Positions 19,149 through 27,474 of a DNA stretch of 64,000 nucleotides are shown here, one piece after another. The notes beneath the pieces were generated by a model, which was not told where the DNA came from, did no database searches, and saw only the letters and a list, made by a program, of their open reading frames with translations. A program made the translations under genes and the position numbers. How positions within the stretch are numbered: the stretch's first letter is position 1; every line of letters begins with the position of its first letter. Origin of the DNA: Pseudoalteromonas arctica A 37-1-2 (lineage in GTDB: Bacteria; Pseudomonadota; Gammaproteobacteria; Enterobacterales; Alteromonadaceae); NCBI RefSeq assembly GCF_000238395.3, contig NZ_CP011025.1, positions 2,790,001 through 2,854,000 on the forward strand. Reading direction: 5' to 3'.

Positions 19149-19285
19149 GTTAAACACACTTTATTATTTAATGTGCCTTTATTAAAACGTGAGTTTATGA
19201 CTAAGCGATGTCAGCCTTAATACATTCATATGACTGTTGATGAAATAAATATGTCAATCTTTTCAAAAGCAGAACGACGCTAAAT

Positions 19286-19299
19286 TTAATCTAAATCAA
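19286..19299 (+). promoter_or_regulatory. FNR-like box upstream of ompW
   Basis: TTAAT, four bases, ATCAA matches the FNR/EtrA consensus TTGAT-N4-ATCAA in nine of ten positions. It lies about 110 bases before the ompW start. ompW is FNR-regulated in enteric bacteria. This is a motif match only; no promoter boxes were confirmed. Confidence 0.35.
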
Positions 19300-19411
19300 T
19301 AAAGCATTCCACAAGGTTAAAATGTTTTTTAAACTTTGATCTAGAACAGGTTTTCATTTTTATTGCTCGGTAATAATAGCGCCAATCAAACAGTAGTTCT
19401 TGGAGAACAAC

Positions 19412-20065
19412 ATGAAAACTCAAATTAGCATCGCATTATTAACCTCTTTATTAGCACTCTCTCCAGCTGCACACGCTAACTTTAGCGTAAATGTTGGCGC
19501 TATTAACGTAAACCCTGATAACAGTAGCTCAGCAATTAATGAAGCACCTACGCTGGGCCTTAAAGGTGATTCAGATACTCAACTAGGTATCACTGTAGAT
19601 TATGCATTTAACGATCAATGGGTGTTAGAACTAATAGCAGCAACACCTTTTTCACACGATGTAAATGGCGCAGGCGGCTTAGCAGGCAACAAAATTGCAG
19701 ATATAAAACAGCTTCCTCCTTCTTTAGTTGCGCAATACCACTTTTTAGATACAAGTTATGCGCTAAGACCTTTTATAGGCGTAGGCATAAACTACACTGC
19801 ATTTTTTGATGAGCAACCTTCTCAAGCACTTAAAGCGACGCTAGGAACAGACGATGTAGAAGTAAAATTAGATGATTCGTTTGGCTTTATGGCTCAGGTA
19901 GGTGCTAACTATAAAATTGATGCAAACTGGGGTTTACACGCCATGGTATCAATTATGGATATTGATACCGATGCCACTGTTTATGCTAATGGTGCAAAAG
20001 CACTTACATCAACTGTTGAGCTTGACCCCGTTGTTGCTATGTTCGGTGTTAGATACAGCTTTTAA
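19412..20065 (+). CDS. ompW: OmpW family outer membrane protein
   Basis: This is a 217-residue protein from the ATG at 19412, which has TGGAGA before it; an upstream in-frame TTG lacks support. The signal peptide ends at AAHAN. The mature part is an eight-strand barrel typical of OmpW: VNVGAINVNPD, TLGLKGDSDTQLGITVDYAFNDQW, LPPSLVAQYHF, RPFIGVGINY, and a C-terminal aromatic VRYSF. OmpW forms a small hydrophobic channel in the outer membrane. An FNR-like box lies upstream and a strong terminator follows. Confidence 0.94.
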   Translation: MKTQISIALLTSLLALSPAAHANFSVNVGAINVNPDNSSSAINEAPTLGLKGDSDTQLGITVDYAFNDQWVLELIAATPFSHDVNGAGGLAGNKIADIKQLPPSLVAQYHFLDTSYALRPFIGVGINYTAFFDEQPSQALKATLGTDDVEVKLDDSFGFMAQVGANYKIDANWGLHAMVSIMDIDTDATVYANGAKALTSTVELDPVVAMFGVRYSF

Positions 20066-20110
20066 AGCATATATAAAGTAGTACGTAGTTACCCAATTAC
20101 AATGTGTGTT

Positions 20111-20133
20111 AAAAGGCCGAAAGGCCTTTTTTT
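20111..20133. terminator. Bidirectional rho-independent terminator
   Basis: Perfect arms AAAAGGCC and GGCCTTTT close on a GAAA tetraloop, with T runs on both strands. It separates the convergent ompW and thioesterase genes. Confidence 0.92.
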
Positions 20134-20145
20134 CATTTGTAGAGA

Positions 20146-20679
20146 TTAGGGCAGGTTACTTAACTTTTTCTGCTCTAGCATTTCTTTCCAGTGCATAACT
20201 TCACTTGGCAATATAGGTGTTTGGCCATCAAAACCAGCCACTTCAAGCATTTCTTCAATACTTATAATACCTTTTTTACTTTTAAATACACCGCGTACAT
20301 AAGCAATAGCATGTAAGCCTCGTTCTGAGTGAAACTTTTGCTCAATATAAAAGTATTTATGATCCCATCCAACTAACTTAGTACTTATTGTATATCGCTG
20401 CATAGGCTTAATATCACGAATATAAGTAATAGCAGTTGCGTTAACAATCGGAAACCAGCGACGCTTCATTATTTGTTTAAGCAAGCCAACGCGCTCAGTC
20501 ATCCAAGTTCGAGATAAATCCATCATCGCGAGGTAACGTGAGTTTGTTAAATGTAAATTAATGTCACAATCAGTAGGTAGAGCTTTGTAATCAATATCTA
20601 CCGTATCAAGTAAATTTTGATATTGCTTGTTACGTTTAATTTTAAAAAACAATAATAAAAGTCGAATATATAAGTTCAC
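20146..20679 (-). CDS. Hot-dog fold acyl-CoA thioesterase family protein
   Basis: This is a 177-residue protein with the 4HBT-like pattern DYKALPTDCDINLHLTNSRYLAMMDLSR, in which the Asp/Asn-rich turn before the long helix is typical. YFYIEQKF and AIAYVRGVF strands follow. It probably hydrolyses acyl-CoA thioesters, but the substrate is unknown. The start used is a GTG at 20679 without a clear ribosome binding site, so the N-terminus is uncertain; the first hydrophobic residues may not be translated. It is divergent from a secreted protein gene. Confidence 0.78.
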   Translation of the reverse strand: MNLYIRLLLLFFKIKRNKQYQNLLDTVDIDYKALPTDCDINLHLTNSRYLAMMDLSRTWMTERVGLLKQIMKRRWFPIVNATAITYIRDIKPMQRYTISTKLVGWDHKYFYIEQKFHSERGLHAIAYVRGVFKSKKGIISIEEMLEVAGFDGQTPILPSEVMHWKEMLEQKKLSNLP

Positions 20680-20784
20680 AAAAAAGGTCTTACCAGTTAA
20701 ATTTACTCGAGTGTAGCATAGCCCCTTGCGAAGACGAATATTCTACTTTAATCTTAAATCACTATTACAATAAAAAGATAACTC

Positions 20785-21279
20785 ATGAAGTCAAAACTAA
20801 AAATCATTACTGCGCTAACTCTATTAGTGCCTAGTTATAATGCTTTTGCCGATTTTTCATTACCGGGTAAAGGCTCTGTTACTTACCCTACTGGTGTAGT
20901 TAAAGAATTTAAATTTGGTTTTGAATGGCAGCAAAAAGCTGAAAAATTCACTATTGGCTCTAAAAGTTACAATATGGAGCAGATCCCTAGCTCTTACTCG
21001 GTAGCTATCACGCTTTCAAAAGATGACAGCCAAATATGGGTGCAAGAATTTAATAATGGATTTATTGAAGAGTTTGAATGGCAAATTGGCGAACATAAGA
21101 TCACTTTAAAAAAGCAGCAATTTAGCGACCCCGTAAAAGGCGATTATGTTATTGAACTTAATGGCCGTAGCTATTTTTTCACTCGTAATAACGCCAGCAT
21201 TGTAATGAACTTTAACGAAGAAGGTATCGAGACGATTGCAATTGACGGGGTAACAAAAAATATGGGCACTAAAAATTAG
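20785..21279 (+). CDS. Secreted protein of unknown function
   Basis: This 164-residue protein has a clear signal peptide, MKSKLKIITALTLLVPSY, ending at AFA before Asp. The mature part is beta-rich with many aromatic and charged residues (FKFGFEWQQKAEKF, IWVQEFNNGFIEEFEW). It has no cysteine and no motif I recognise. It is probably periplasmic. The gene's own end forms half of a terminator hairpin. It is convergent with tyrR. Confidence 0.8.
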   Translation: MKSKLKIITALTLLVPSYNAFADFSLPGKGSVTYPTGVVKEFKFGFEWQQKAEKFTIGSKSYNMEQIPSSYSVAITLSKDDSQIWVQEFNNGFIEEFEWQIGEHKITLKKQQFSDPVKGDYVIELNGRSYFFTRNNASIVMNFNEEGIETIAIDGVTKNMGTKN

Positions 21280-21291
21280 TCCCCATATTTT
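21257..21291. terminator. Terminator hairpin that includes the end of the secreted-protein gene
   Basis: The arms AAAATATGGG at 21257-21266 (inside the coding sequence) and CCCATATTTT at 21282-21291 pair perfectly over a 15-base loop that contains the stop codon. T/A-rich ends on both sides could serve both this gene and the convergent tyrR. Confidence 0.65.
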
Positions 21292-21307
21292 AATTTATTT
21301 AGGCCAA

Positions 21308-22864
21308 TTACACTTTTACTGTTTTTCGGTTAATACCGTAATCACGTAACTTATTAGCTACCGCGGTGTGACTTAGGCCCAATCGCTTAGCTAACTGACG
21401 TGAGCTTGGATAAGCTGGGTAGAGTTTGCGAAGTAAAGTCGCTTCAAAACGTTTAACAGCTTGATCTAGTGAGCCTTCAAAATCAGACTCTAAATACCCT
21501 AAATCATGGGTAAAAGTTGGTAACTGTAAATGCTCTACGCGAAGCTCGCTATCATCTAGTAACGACACTGCGCGGTAAATTGCATTTTCCAGCTGACGAA
21601 CATTTCCTGGCCACGGATACTCTTGTAAAAAGCTCAAACACTCTTGTGATAAAACAGGAATTGCATGACCATTTTGTTGCGCATATTTTTGAATAAAATG
21701 CTCTGCAAGTGGTCCTACATCTGCTTTTCTATCTCTTAGTGGTGCTATTTCTAAAGTAAGCACGTTTATACGGTAATATAAGTCTTCTCTAAAAACCCCT
21801 TCTTGTACCATTGCAGGTAAGTCTTTTTGAGTAGCGGCAACAATACGTACATTTACTTTAACTTCGTTCTCATCGCCTACTTTTCTAAACGTACCATCTT
21901 GTAAAAAACGCAGTAACTTAGTTTGTAGTTGAGTCGACATTTCGCCAACTTCATCTAAAAATACAGTTCCACCATCGGCTTGCTCTAATACACCGCGCTT
22001 TGGCGCTGCATTTTCTTCGTACCCGGCATAACCAAATAACTCAGACTCAGCAACATCATCAGGAAGTGAAGCACACGACAATGCAATAAAAGGTTTAACA
22101 GAACGATTAGATGCGTAATGGCACGCTCTAGCTAATAACTCTTTACCTGTACCTGTTTCACCAGTAATCAAAATAGGGGCTTCTAGTTGCGCCATTTTGC
22201 GTGCTTCGCGTACAACTCGGCGCATTGCCGTACTAAAGTTATGGATAGTAGCAAAGCTTTCTTGCCCGTAACGTCTAAATGCACTGACTTGCTGCCCTAA
22301 CCGACTTTGCGATTTAATGTTAATAACCGCACCAGCAAGCACATCACCTTCACTACCTTGAGGCACTGCAATTGGCAAAATGTCTGCAATAAAATCCTCA
22401 CCAGCAACTTCAACGCGAGTAGTTTGTCCGAGTACTTCTTTACCTTCTAACCAGCGTGTAAAGTTAAAGCCTTTAAGCAGGTTATTAATATTTGCACCAA
22501 TCACGTCTTTTTCAATTAGCTGTAAGTCTTTACATGCTGCATCGTTACATAAACGCACCCAGCCTTTAGCATCAATAGAGATAACCCCATCAGGCAATGC
22601 ACGTAGTAAAGTATTTAATTCGTTGTGTTCACGCTCAGATGGTAAAAATGCAGTGGTACGCACATCATGTACACCGTCGATTAAACGTATCGATGGCATA
22701 ATTTTTTGGAATTGTTCAAATTCAATTTCGGGAAAACTAACGTACATACGACAATTTACAGAATCGACTTCAATTCCTTTCAAATCAACGCTGTAGTTAA
22801 CTAATATATTAAGGATTTCTTGAGCAATACCAATTCGATCAGCACAGTGAATATCTAGACGCAT
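21308..22864 (-). CDS. tyrR: TyrR-type transcriptional regulator of aromatic amino acid genes
   Basis: This 518-residue protein has an N-terminal ACT domain (MRLDIHCADRIGIAQEIL) and a PAS domain at about residues 80-190 (LPDGVISIDAKGWVRLCNDAA). An AAA+ domain follows with Walker A GETGTGKE and Walker B GGTVFLDEVGE. A C-terminal helix-turn-helix ends it (SRQLAKRLGLSHTAVANKLRDYG). The GAFTGA loop needed to contact sigma54 is replaced by YAGYEENAAPKRG. This is known for TyrR, which works with sigma70. It senses Tyr, Phe or Trp. The tyrosine-breakdown genes hppD-fahA in this window are possible targets, but I found no clear TyrR box there. Confidence 0.94.
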   Translation of the reverse strand: MRLDIHCADRIGIAQEILNILVNYSVDLKGIEVDSVNCRMYVSFPEIEFEQFQKIMPSIRLIDGVHDVRTTAFLPSEREHNELNTLLRALPDGVISIDAKGWVRLCNDAACKDLQLIEKDVIGANINNLLKGFNFTRWLEGKEVLGQTTRVEVAGEDFIADILPIAVPQGSEGDVLAGAVINIKSQSRLGQQVSAFRRYGQESFATIHNFSTAMRRVVREARKMAQLEAPILITGETGTGKELLARACHYASNRSVKPFIALSCASLPDDVAESELFGYAGYEENAAPKRGVLEQADGGTVFLDEVGEMSTQLQTKLLRFLQDGTFRKVGDENEVKVNVRIVAATQKDLPAMVQEGVFREDLYYRINVLTLEIAPLRDRKADVGPLAEHFIQKYAQQNGHAIPVLSQECLSFLQEYPWPGNVRQLENAIYRAVSLLDDSELRVEHLQLPTFTHDLGYLESDFEGSLDQAVKRFEATLLRKLYPAYPSSRQLAKRLGLSHTAVANKLRDYGINRKTVKV

Positions 22865-22992
22865 ACATCCTCAAAGAAGGAAAAACTATATTAGCCGAAT
22901 AATACGCTAAGTCGCTTTGAGAAGGTAGTTTATTGTAAACATTTTTGGACAAAATAGCTTTTAGAGCCAAAGGGTGGGATGTAATTAAACGA

Positions 22993-23038
22993 AGAAAAAC
23001 AGCACTGATATTTATATTTAACTATACCAGTGCTGTTT
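22993..23038 (-). terminator. Rho-independent terminator of bcsEFG
   Basis: On the minus strand, arms of 11 perfectly paired bases (AAACAGCACTG with CAGTGCTGTTT) enclose an AT-rich loop of about 20 bases. They are followed by T-rich sequence. It begins 20 bases after the bcsG stop. Confidence 0.8.
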
Positions 23039-23057
23039 ATTAAATCTTATTATGAGA

Positions 23058-24638
23058 CTACTTACCTTGTGGGTAAGCTGACCAATCACCACCATCTAAT
23101 TGTATGAATGGTCTTTGGTTAACATACATCATTATTGTGCCTTCATTTTCAGCAACTTTAGGTGCTTTAGGTAGGTTTTCAAGTAAATTAGCAACACTAT
23201 TATTCCCACCAAACACATCAGTTTGCAGCGTCTTACTTACCAGCTCTGAAAGCGCAAAGTAACTTGTTGAATCATCAACCACAATTTGCGAGTAGTTTTG
23301 TACGTCTGGGCCTATAAATTTAATCGCTACAGGTACAGACACAATTGCAGGACTAGGGATTTCACGTAATCCTGCAAATTGTACTTTATCACCTTTTAAG
23401 TTAGCGCCGTGTTCAGGCACTATCATTAACATAACGTTGCGACCACGCTTTTCTAATTTTTTTACAAATTGGTTAATATCAGCAAATAAGTTTTTATGTC
23501 TGATTGGGTATGTCTCTTTACTATTCACCCTTGGTTGATTCTCTAGCTGATTACCGTCATGTAAACTTGTGGTGTTATAGTACATCGCACACGGCTTACA
23601 ATCATCAGCTTGCTCTAACCAACCATCCAGCACAGCTTCATCTGAGTAAATAGGGCTATTATCAAAACCTCGAAGCGCCACTGGCATTGAATCGATATTA
23701 AATGGCGTGCTATCTAGGCCACCGTACTTATTTATTAAACCTTTAAACTCATCAAAATGTCCGTCGTGATTCATCACAACATTATTTTGATAACCTAGTT
23801 TTTCTAGGTTTTTAAACAAGTGACATTGTTCAGGTGCCTCTTTAAATAATGCCGTTTGACTAGTTTGGCCACAACTAGCGCGCAGTAGCCTTACCGCAGC
23901 TGGTCCGCTGTATGATGTAGCCGAGTTAAAGTCTGAAAACACCACATCAAAGTCTTTATACATATCAGTAACACTTACACCAATAGCATTTAAATCAGCA
24001 ACAGCCATTGAGCATATGTTCAAAATAATTACATCAAACAGTTCACCATTTACCTGGCTTGGAAAGTGACTCATTAATAAGCTTTGTTGTTGATAAAAAT
24101 CAGCTAATTTTTGATCAGGAGATTGTGCTGCCTGAGTGATCACTTGTGTTTGAGGATTACTTTGACTCTGTGTAACCGGCTCAGGGTTAGCCACATTATT
24201 AACGAATTGTGATTGAGAGTTACCCCCTTGCCATCCTACAACTAACAGCCCAACGATAGTGACTGTTGTAAAGCGTATCCATTGCGATGTATACCAAAAA
24301 CACACACTAATTACGAACAAAGCCAATAACATATCAATGTTAATAACACGGGTTAATAACTCAATAAAGTAACCAAAACTAAAATCTTGAACGTTACCCG
24401 CTTGTTTAGTCAACCTGTTTATTGGTGGCAACCATGAGTCTTGGTAAAGTAATACCACAGCAAACACAGCACCTACTATATGTTTTGCCTTCTCTATTAA
24501 TGGCGGTTTAAATTTAATCGCAAGCAACGCAGCAAAAGCCGCATTAGTTAATACGTTAAAATCAATTGCACCATAATAAAACAGAGCAAACTTAACTAAA
24601 AAATAAAGGTTCCAAACCCCTAAACCTGATAATTTCAC
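23058..24638 (-). CDS. bcsG: Cellulose phosphoethanolamine transferase
   Basis: This 526-residue inner-membrane protein has about five N-terminal hydrophobic segments and a periplasmic alkaline-phosphatase-like domain. Family motifs are visible: LNICSM with a Cys zinc ligand, the nucleophile Ser in ATSYSGPAA, RLLRASCGQ, and the VPEHGANLKGD zinc-ligand Glu-His. BcsG adds phosphoethanolamine to cellulose as it leaves the synthase in E. coli. The start is a GTG that overlaps the bcsF stop (GTGA), so it is coupled to bcsF. All recognised catalytic residues appear intact. Confidence 0.95.
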   Translation of the reverse strand: MKLSGLGVWNLYFLVKFALFYYGAIDFNVLTNAAFAALLAIKFKPPLIEKAKHIVGAVFAVVLLYQDSWLPPINRLTKQAGNVQDFSFGYFIELLTRVINIDMLLALFVISVCFWYTSQWIRFTTVTIVGLLVVGWQGGNSQSQFVNNVANPEPVTQSQSNPQTQVITQAAQSPDQKLADFYQQQSLLMSHFPSQVNGELFDVIILNICSMAVADLNAIGVSVTDMYKDFDVVFSDFNSATSYSGPAAVRLLRASCGQTSQTALFKEAPEQCHLFKNLEKLGYQNNVVMNHDGHFDEFKGLINKYGGLDSTPFNIDSMPVALRGFDNSPIYSDEAVLDGWLEQADDCKPCAMYYNTTSLHDGNQLENQPRVNSKETYPIRHKNLFADINQFVKKLEKRGRNVMLMIVPEHGANLKGDKVQFAGLREIPSPAIVSVPVAIKFIGPDVQNYSQIVVDDSTSYFALSELVSKTLQTDVFGGNNSVANLLENLPKAPKVAENEGTIMMYVNQRPFIQLDGGDWSAYPQGK

Positions 24639-24811
24639 TTCTTATCCTTTTTTACTGTATTTGGTGTATAAGGCTCTAGTACTTCATGTTTAAAAGTAAG
24701 CTTATAATAATATTTTGTTATTTGAGATAAAATGTATTTGCCTAGCATACAAAGCACCGCGCCAAGCACCATTGCAAGGAACACGGTAATTAAAAGCTGA
24801 TTCATACTCAT
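24635..24811 (-). CDS. bcsF: Small membrane protein BcsF
   Basis: This 58-residue protein has one hydrophobic helix near its N-terminus (LLITVFLAMVLGAVLCMLG) and a polar, Lys-ending tail. Size, topology and position between bcsE and bcsG match BcsF. In E. coli BcsF recruits BcsE to the membrane and supports BcsG. The ATG overlaps the bcsE stop by ATGA and its stop overlaps the bcsG GTG. The three genes are therefore a tightly coupled unit. It is easy to miss because of its length. Confidence 0.9.
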   Translation of the reverse strand: MSMNQLLITVFLAMVLGAVLCMLGKYILSQITKYYYKLTFKHEVLEPYTPNTVKKDKK

Positions 24812-26430
24812 AAGTTATCTCTTAATTTCATTATAAAAGGCTTAGCATCTGGGCGGCTTTTGCTAGAAAATTCAGGTGTGTTAATATTTTCAGTAACGCT
24901 GTTTGCTATATCAGGTGCAAATTTATAGCTATCATTCTCGGCAAGTTTTTGCGAGAAATCTACAACACTCTTACCTTTATAAAAACGCCTTAATTGTTTA
25001 CATTCTTGTTGAATGTAAAAGTGATCAGAAATTACATTTTGCTGTACAAAAAAATCGCTTGTTTTTAATTTAAACAAATGCTTAATCGCATTATCAACGT
25101 CATTTTCTCTACAAGCATGCAAATATAAATAAACTGTATTATCTGCAATACTAAATACATCACCTTCGCGTTTAATATGAAATAAATGCAAAGGGTGTAT
25201 TGGGTCGATTCGTGGCAGTAATTCAAGCTTTACTAGCACACCGCTCACACCTAAATTAACGGCTGAGTCACTATGAATTTCTACTTGTTTCGTAAACTCA
25301 ATGAAAGGTAAATATCCTTTCGAAAAGGTATTTTCAGTGTATTTTAAAACATCCTCAACTGAGGAAGGTAAAGGCCTTGAAAACTTAAAACCTTGAATAG
25401 ATTGCACTTGTGAAAGCAAACGCGAAGGCTCTGAAAAGCTATACAAAATTAGATTTACACCCAAGGTTAAAAATAAGCACTCATCTTGATGGCGAATAAC
25501 ACCATCAACATTTTGAATAACAAGCTTTAACCATCGTCCGCAGTTTTTTCTAAGTTCAAAACACTGCTTACCCAATAGCGCCAAATCGGTGTAACGCGTA
25601 ACTGCAAAAATTAAGGTGGCTGCTTCTACTTTTGGGCCTTTGTTAAATAAATCATTATTATCTTTTACACTATTATAATGCATCGGTAACTTAGTACCTT
25701 CGGGCACAGCACTTTGCACAAGCCAAACATCGTCTTCATCGGCAAAGTCTGAGTGTTTAAGTGCTTTACTTTCGCTTACTGTTCCAGTTTGAACAACAAA
25801 CTGATTACCACTTAATAATAATTGGTAATGTTCACCAGCAATAACCCCCCTGCTGTGACGCCAATAATCATATTCAAGTACTCGAACCGCAGAGTCGTTA
25901 TCAACAAATACCAGCCCATCAAATACATTGTTTAATCGTCTAAATAAAAAGCGATAATTAGCAATATCAGGCCCAGATATTAAAAATAATAATGTTGCCC
26001 CCGTACGACGAACAAAATCGTTGTACCCCTTCATCATCAGTTCTAAGCTTTTTTCACCAGCACTGTTTAGCAGTCTCGTATTAAAGTGAACAAAAACAAG
26101 CGCTTCGTTTAGGCGTTTATAAGCACTTATCTCTTTTATAATACCTGAATTAATTCGCTCAATTGAATAGTGCAGTGTTTCTGGAGTCAACGAAAAGGGA
26201 TGTACTCGATTATGCTCATAAGCATAATTTAATGGCGCAGAAAAAGAAGAATCAAAAAATGACTCAACCTCTTGAGAAACTATAAATATATCATTAATTA
26301 AACTTGGATTAATTGCATGTAAAGCAAGCTCGATCACTAAATTATCTAAAGGGGCTAAAACAGCATAACTTGAAGCCGATTTTAACTCTTTTGCAACAGG
26401 CTCTAATCCCGTTATGTTAAAGTTATGCAC
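24808..26430 (-). CDS. bcsE: BcsE, c-di-GMP-binding cellulose synthesis regulator
   Basis: This 540-residue cytoplasmic protein matches the size of BcsE (about 520). It has a degenerate RecA-like/receiver middle part and a C-terminal GIL domain. A RxGD-type motif (KREGD) is seen near residue 420, about where E. coli BcsE has its c-di-GMP-binding I-site-like RxxD. BcsE stimulates the cellulose synthase complex at the inner membrane and binds BcsF and BcsRQ. The gene is divergent from bcsR with about 114 bases between start codons. The N-terminal start (ATG at 26430) is plausible but has a weak ribosome binding site. Confidence 0.9.
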   Translation of the reverse strand: MHNFNITGLEPVAKELKSASSYAVLAPLDNLVIELALHAINPSLINDIFIVSQEVESFFDSSFSAPLNYAYEHNRVHPFSLTPETLHYSIERINSGIIKEISAYKRLNEALVFVHFNTRLLNSAGEKSLELMMKGYNDFVRRTGATLLFLISGPDIANYRFLFRRLNNVFDGLVFVDNDSAVRVLEYDYWRHSRGVIAGEHYQLLLSGNQFVVQTGTVSESKALKHSDFADEDDVWLVQSAVPEGTKLPMHYNSVKDNNDLFNKGPKVEAATLIFAVTRYTDLALLGKQCFELRKNCGRWLKLVIQNVDGVIRHQDECLFLTLGVNLILYSFSEPSRLLSQVQSIQGFKFSRPLPSSVEDVLKYTENTFSKGYLPFIEFTKQVEIHSDSAVNLGVSGVLVKLELLPRIDPIHPLHLFHIKREGDVFSIADNTVYLYLHACRENDVDNAIKHLFKLKTSDFFVQQNVISDHFYIQQECKQLRRFYKGKSVVDFSQKLAENDSYKFAPDIANSVTENINTPEFSSKSRPDAKPFIMKLRDNL

Positions 26431-26544
26431 TTGAAATGCCCTATTAAAAATACTTTTTTACTAGTTTTAACCGTTATTCTATATATAATAGCTAAATATT
26501 GTCTACTTTTAATCAAAATAATTAACGTAACTACAAAGGTGAAG

Positions 26545-26748
26545 ATGAATAACTTAAGCTCTAAAAACTCACAAACGTTAACATCAAGTGACGTAGAAAA
26601 CCTTGTACTGCGTTTTGGTGGAAAGAGCGATGACTACATAGAAATTGTAAACAAACAGCAAAATAAAAATACAATTAATAAATATGCATTACTTAAAGAA
26701 ATAAATAACGAACTAAACATTCAAACTCGTTCAATTAACGATAGGTAA
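26545..26748 (+). CDS. bcsR: BcsR-like small protein
   Basis: This is a 67-residue protein starting at the ATG at 26545, preceded by AAAGGTGAAG; a longer frame upstream runs into the promoter region and was not used. It is polar, with a central FGGKSDDYIEIVNKQQ stretch and a final short helix. Position directly before bcsQ and size (E. coli BcsR about 62 residues) support BcsR, which binds and stabilises BcsQ. Sequence similarity is low by eye, so the call leans on context. Confidence 0.75.
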   Translation: MNNLSSKNSQTLTSSDVENLVLRFGGKSDDYIEIVNKQQNKNTINKYALLKEINNELNIQTRSINDR

Positions 26749-26756
26749 AACATCCG

Positions 26757-27473
26757 TTGCAAAGAGTTTTCATTAAAGGTATCAAAGGCGGCTTAGGTAG
26801 CACTTCTGTAGTTGCTAACCTTGCGTGCGTACTAAAAAGATCTGACGTTGATGTTATTGCTATCGATTTAGATACTAAAAGTGACTTAGGTTTGCATTTT
26901 GGTTTACCGTGGAAATACACCAAAGGCTGGAGTAATGAAGCCTGCATTGAAGATGCACTTGCGCATTTTCATCAAGATAACGATGGTGTTATATTTTTAC
27001 CGTTTGGTGACAACGATGACACTAGCATCAATGACATCACTACCATGGTCGATAAATGCAAAAATCTAAATTACAGCGACCAAGCCTGGGTACTTTTTGA
27101 CTGTCCTTCGCATATCAACCTTCCTTACTATCCGTTAGAGAAAAACGATATTGTAATTGAATTGGTTAATTGCGACGCTATTTGTCACAGCTTAATTTAT
27201 AGACGCCTACAAACACTCAAGAATTCAGATAACAATTGGAAGCATTACTTTTTAGTTAACCGCTATAATTCTGCATCAACGCTAGAATTTGACTTGTTTT
27301 CCCTATGGCAATCAACACTTCCTCTTATAGCTCCCTTTTTTATCAACAGTGACGAAGTTATCAAAGAGTCAACCGCATACAGAAATGTAGCACTCAATTG
27401 CGCGCCATATAGTATCGCAAACGATGACTTTGAAACGCTAGCTGGTTGGCTAGTTAGTAAAGCGGCCTTATAA
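26757..27473 (+). CDS. bcsQ: BcsQ, ParA/MinD-like ATPase of cellulose synthesis
   Basis: This 238-residue protein begins at a TTG with AGG 11 bases before it; no ATG gives a better N-terminus. A deviant Walker A, KGGLGSTS, keeps the signature lysine but lacks the usual P-loop lysine, as I recall is also so in E. coli BcsQ. IDLDTKSDLGLHFG (A'-like) and LFDCPSH follow. BcsQ with BcsR forms a regulatory cap on the inner-membrane synthase and helps polar placement. It ends two bases before the bcsA start. Confidence 0.9.
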   Translation: MQRVFIKGIKGGLGSTSVVANLACVLKRSDVDVIAIDLDTKSDLGLHFGLPWKYTKGWSNEACIEDALAHFHQDNDGVIFLPFGDNDDTSINDITTMVDKCKNLNYSDQAWVLFDCPSHINLPYYPLEKNDIVIELVNCDAICHSLIYRRLQTLKNSDNNWKHYFLVNRYNSASTLEFDLFSLWQSTLPLIAPFFINSDEVIKESTAYRNVALNCAPYSIANDDFETLAGWLVSKAAL

Positions 27474-27474
27474 A

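Noticed and set aside
21900..22080. Absent GAFTGA motif in the AAA+ domain of TyrR taken as a degraded sigma54 activator
   Set aside because: TyrR proteins are known to lack this loop and to work with sigma70, so the change is a family trait.
26425..26544. Longer start for the bcsR-like gene
   Set aside because: The extended frame crosses the divergent promoter region and gives a hydrophobic N-terminus not expected for BcsR; the ATG at 26545 has the ribosome binding site.
26757..26830. BcsQ P-loop without the usual lysine taken as an inactivating change
   Set aside because: E. coli BcsQ also has a small hydroxyl residue at that place by my recollection, so it is probably normal for the family.
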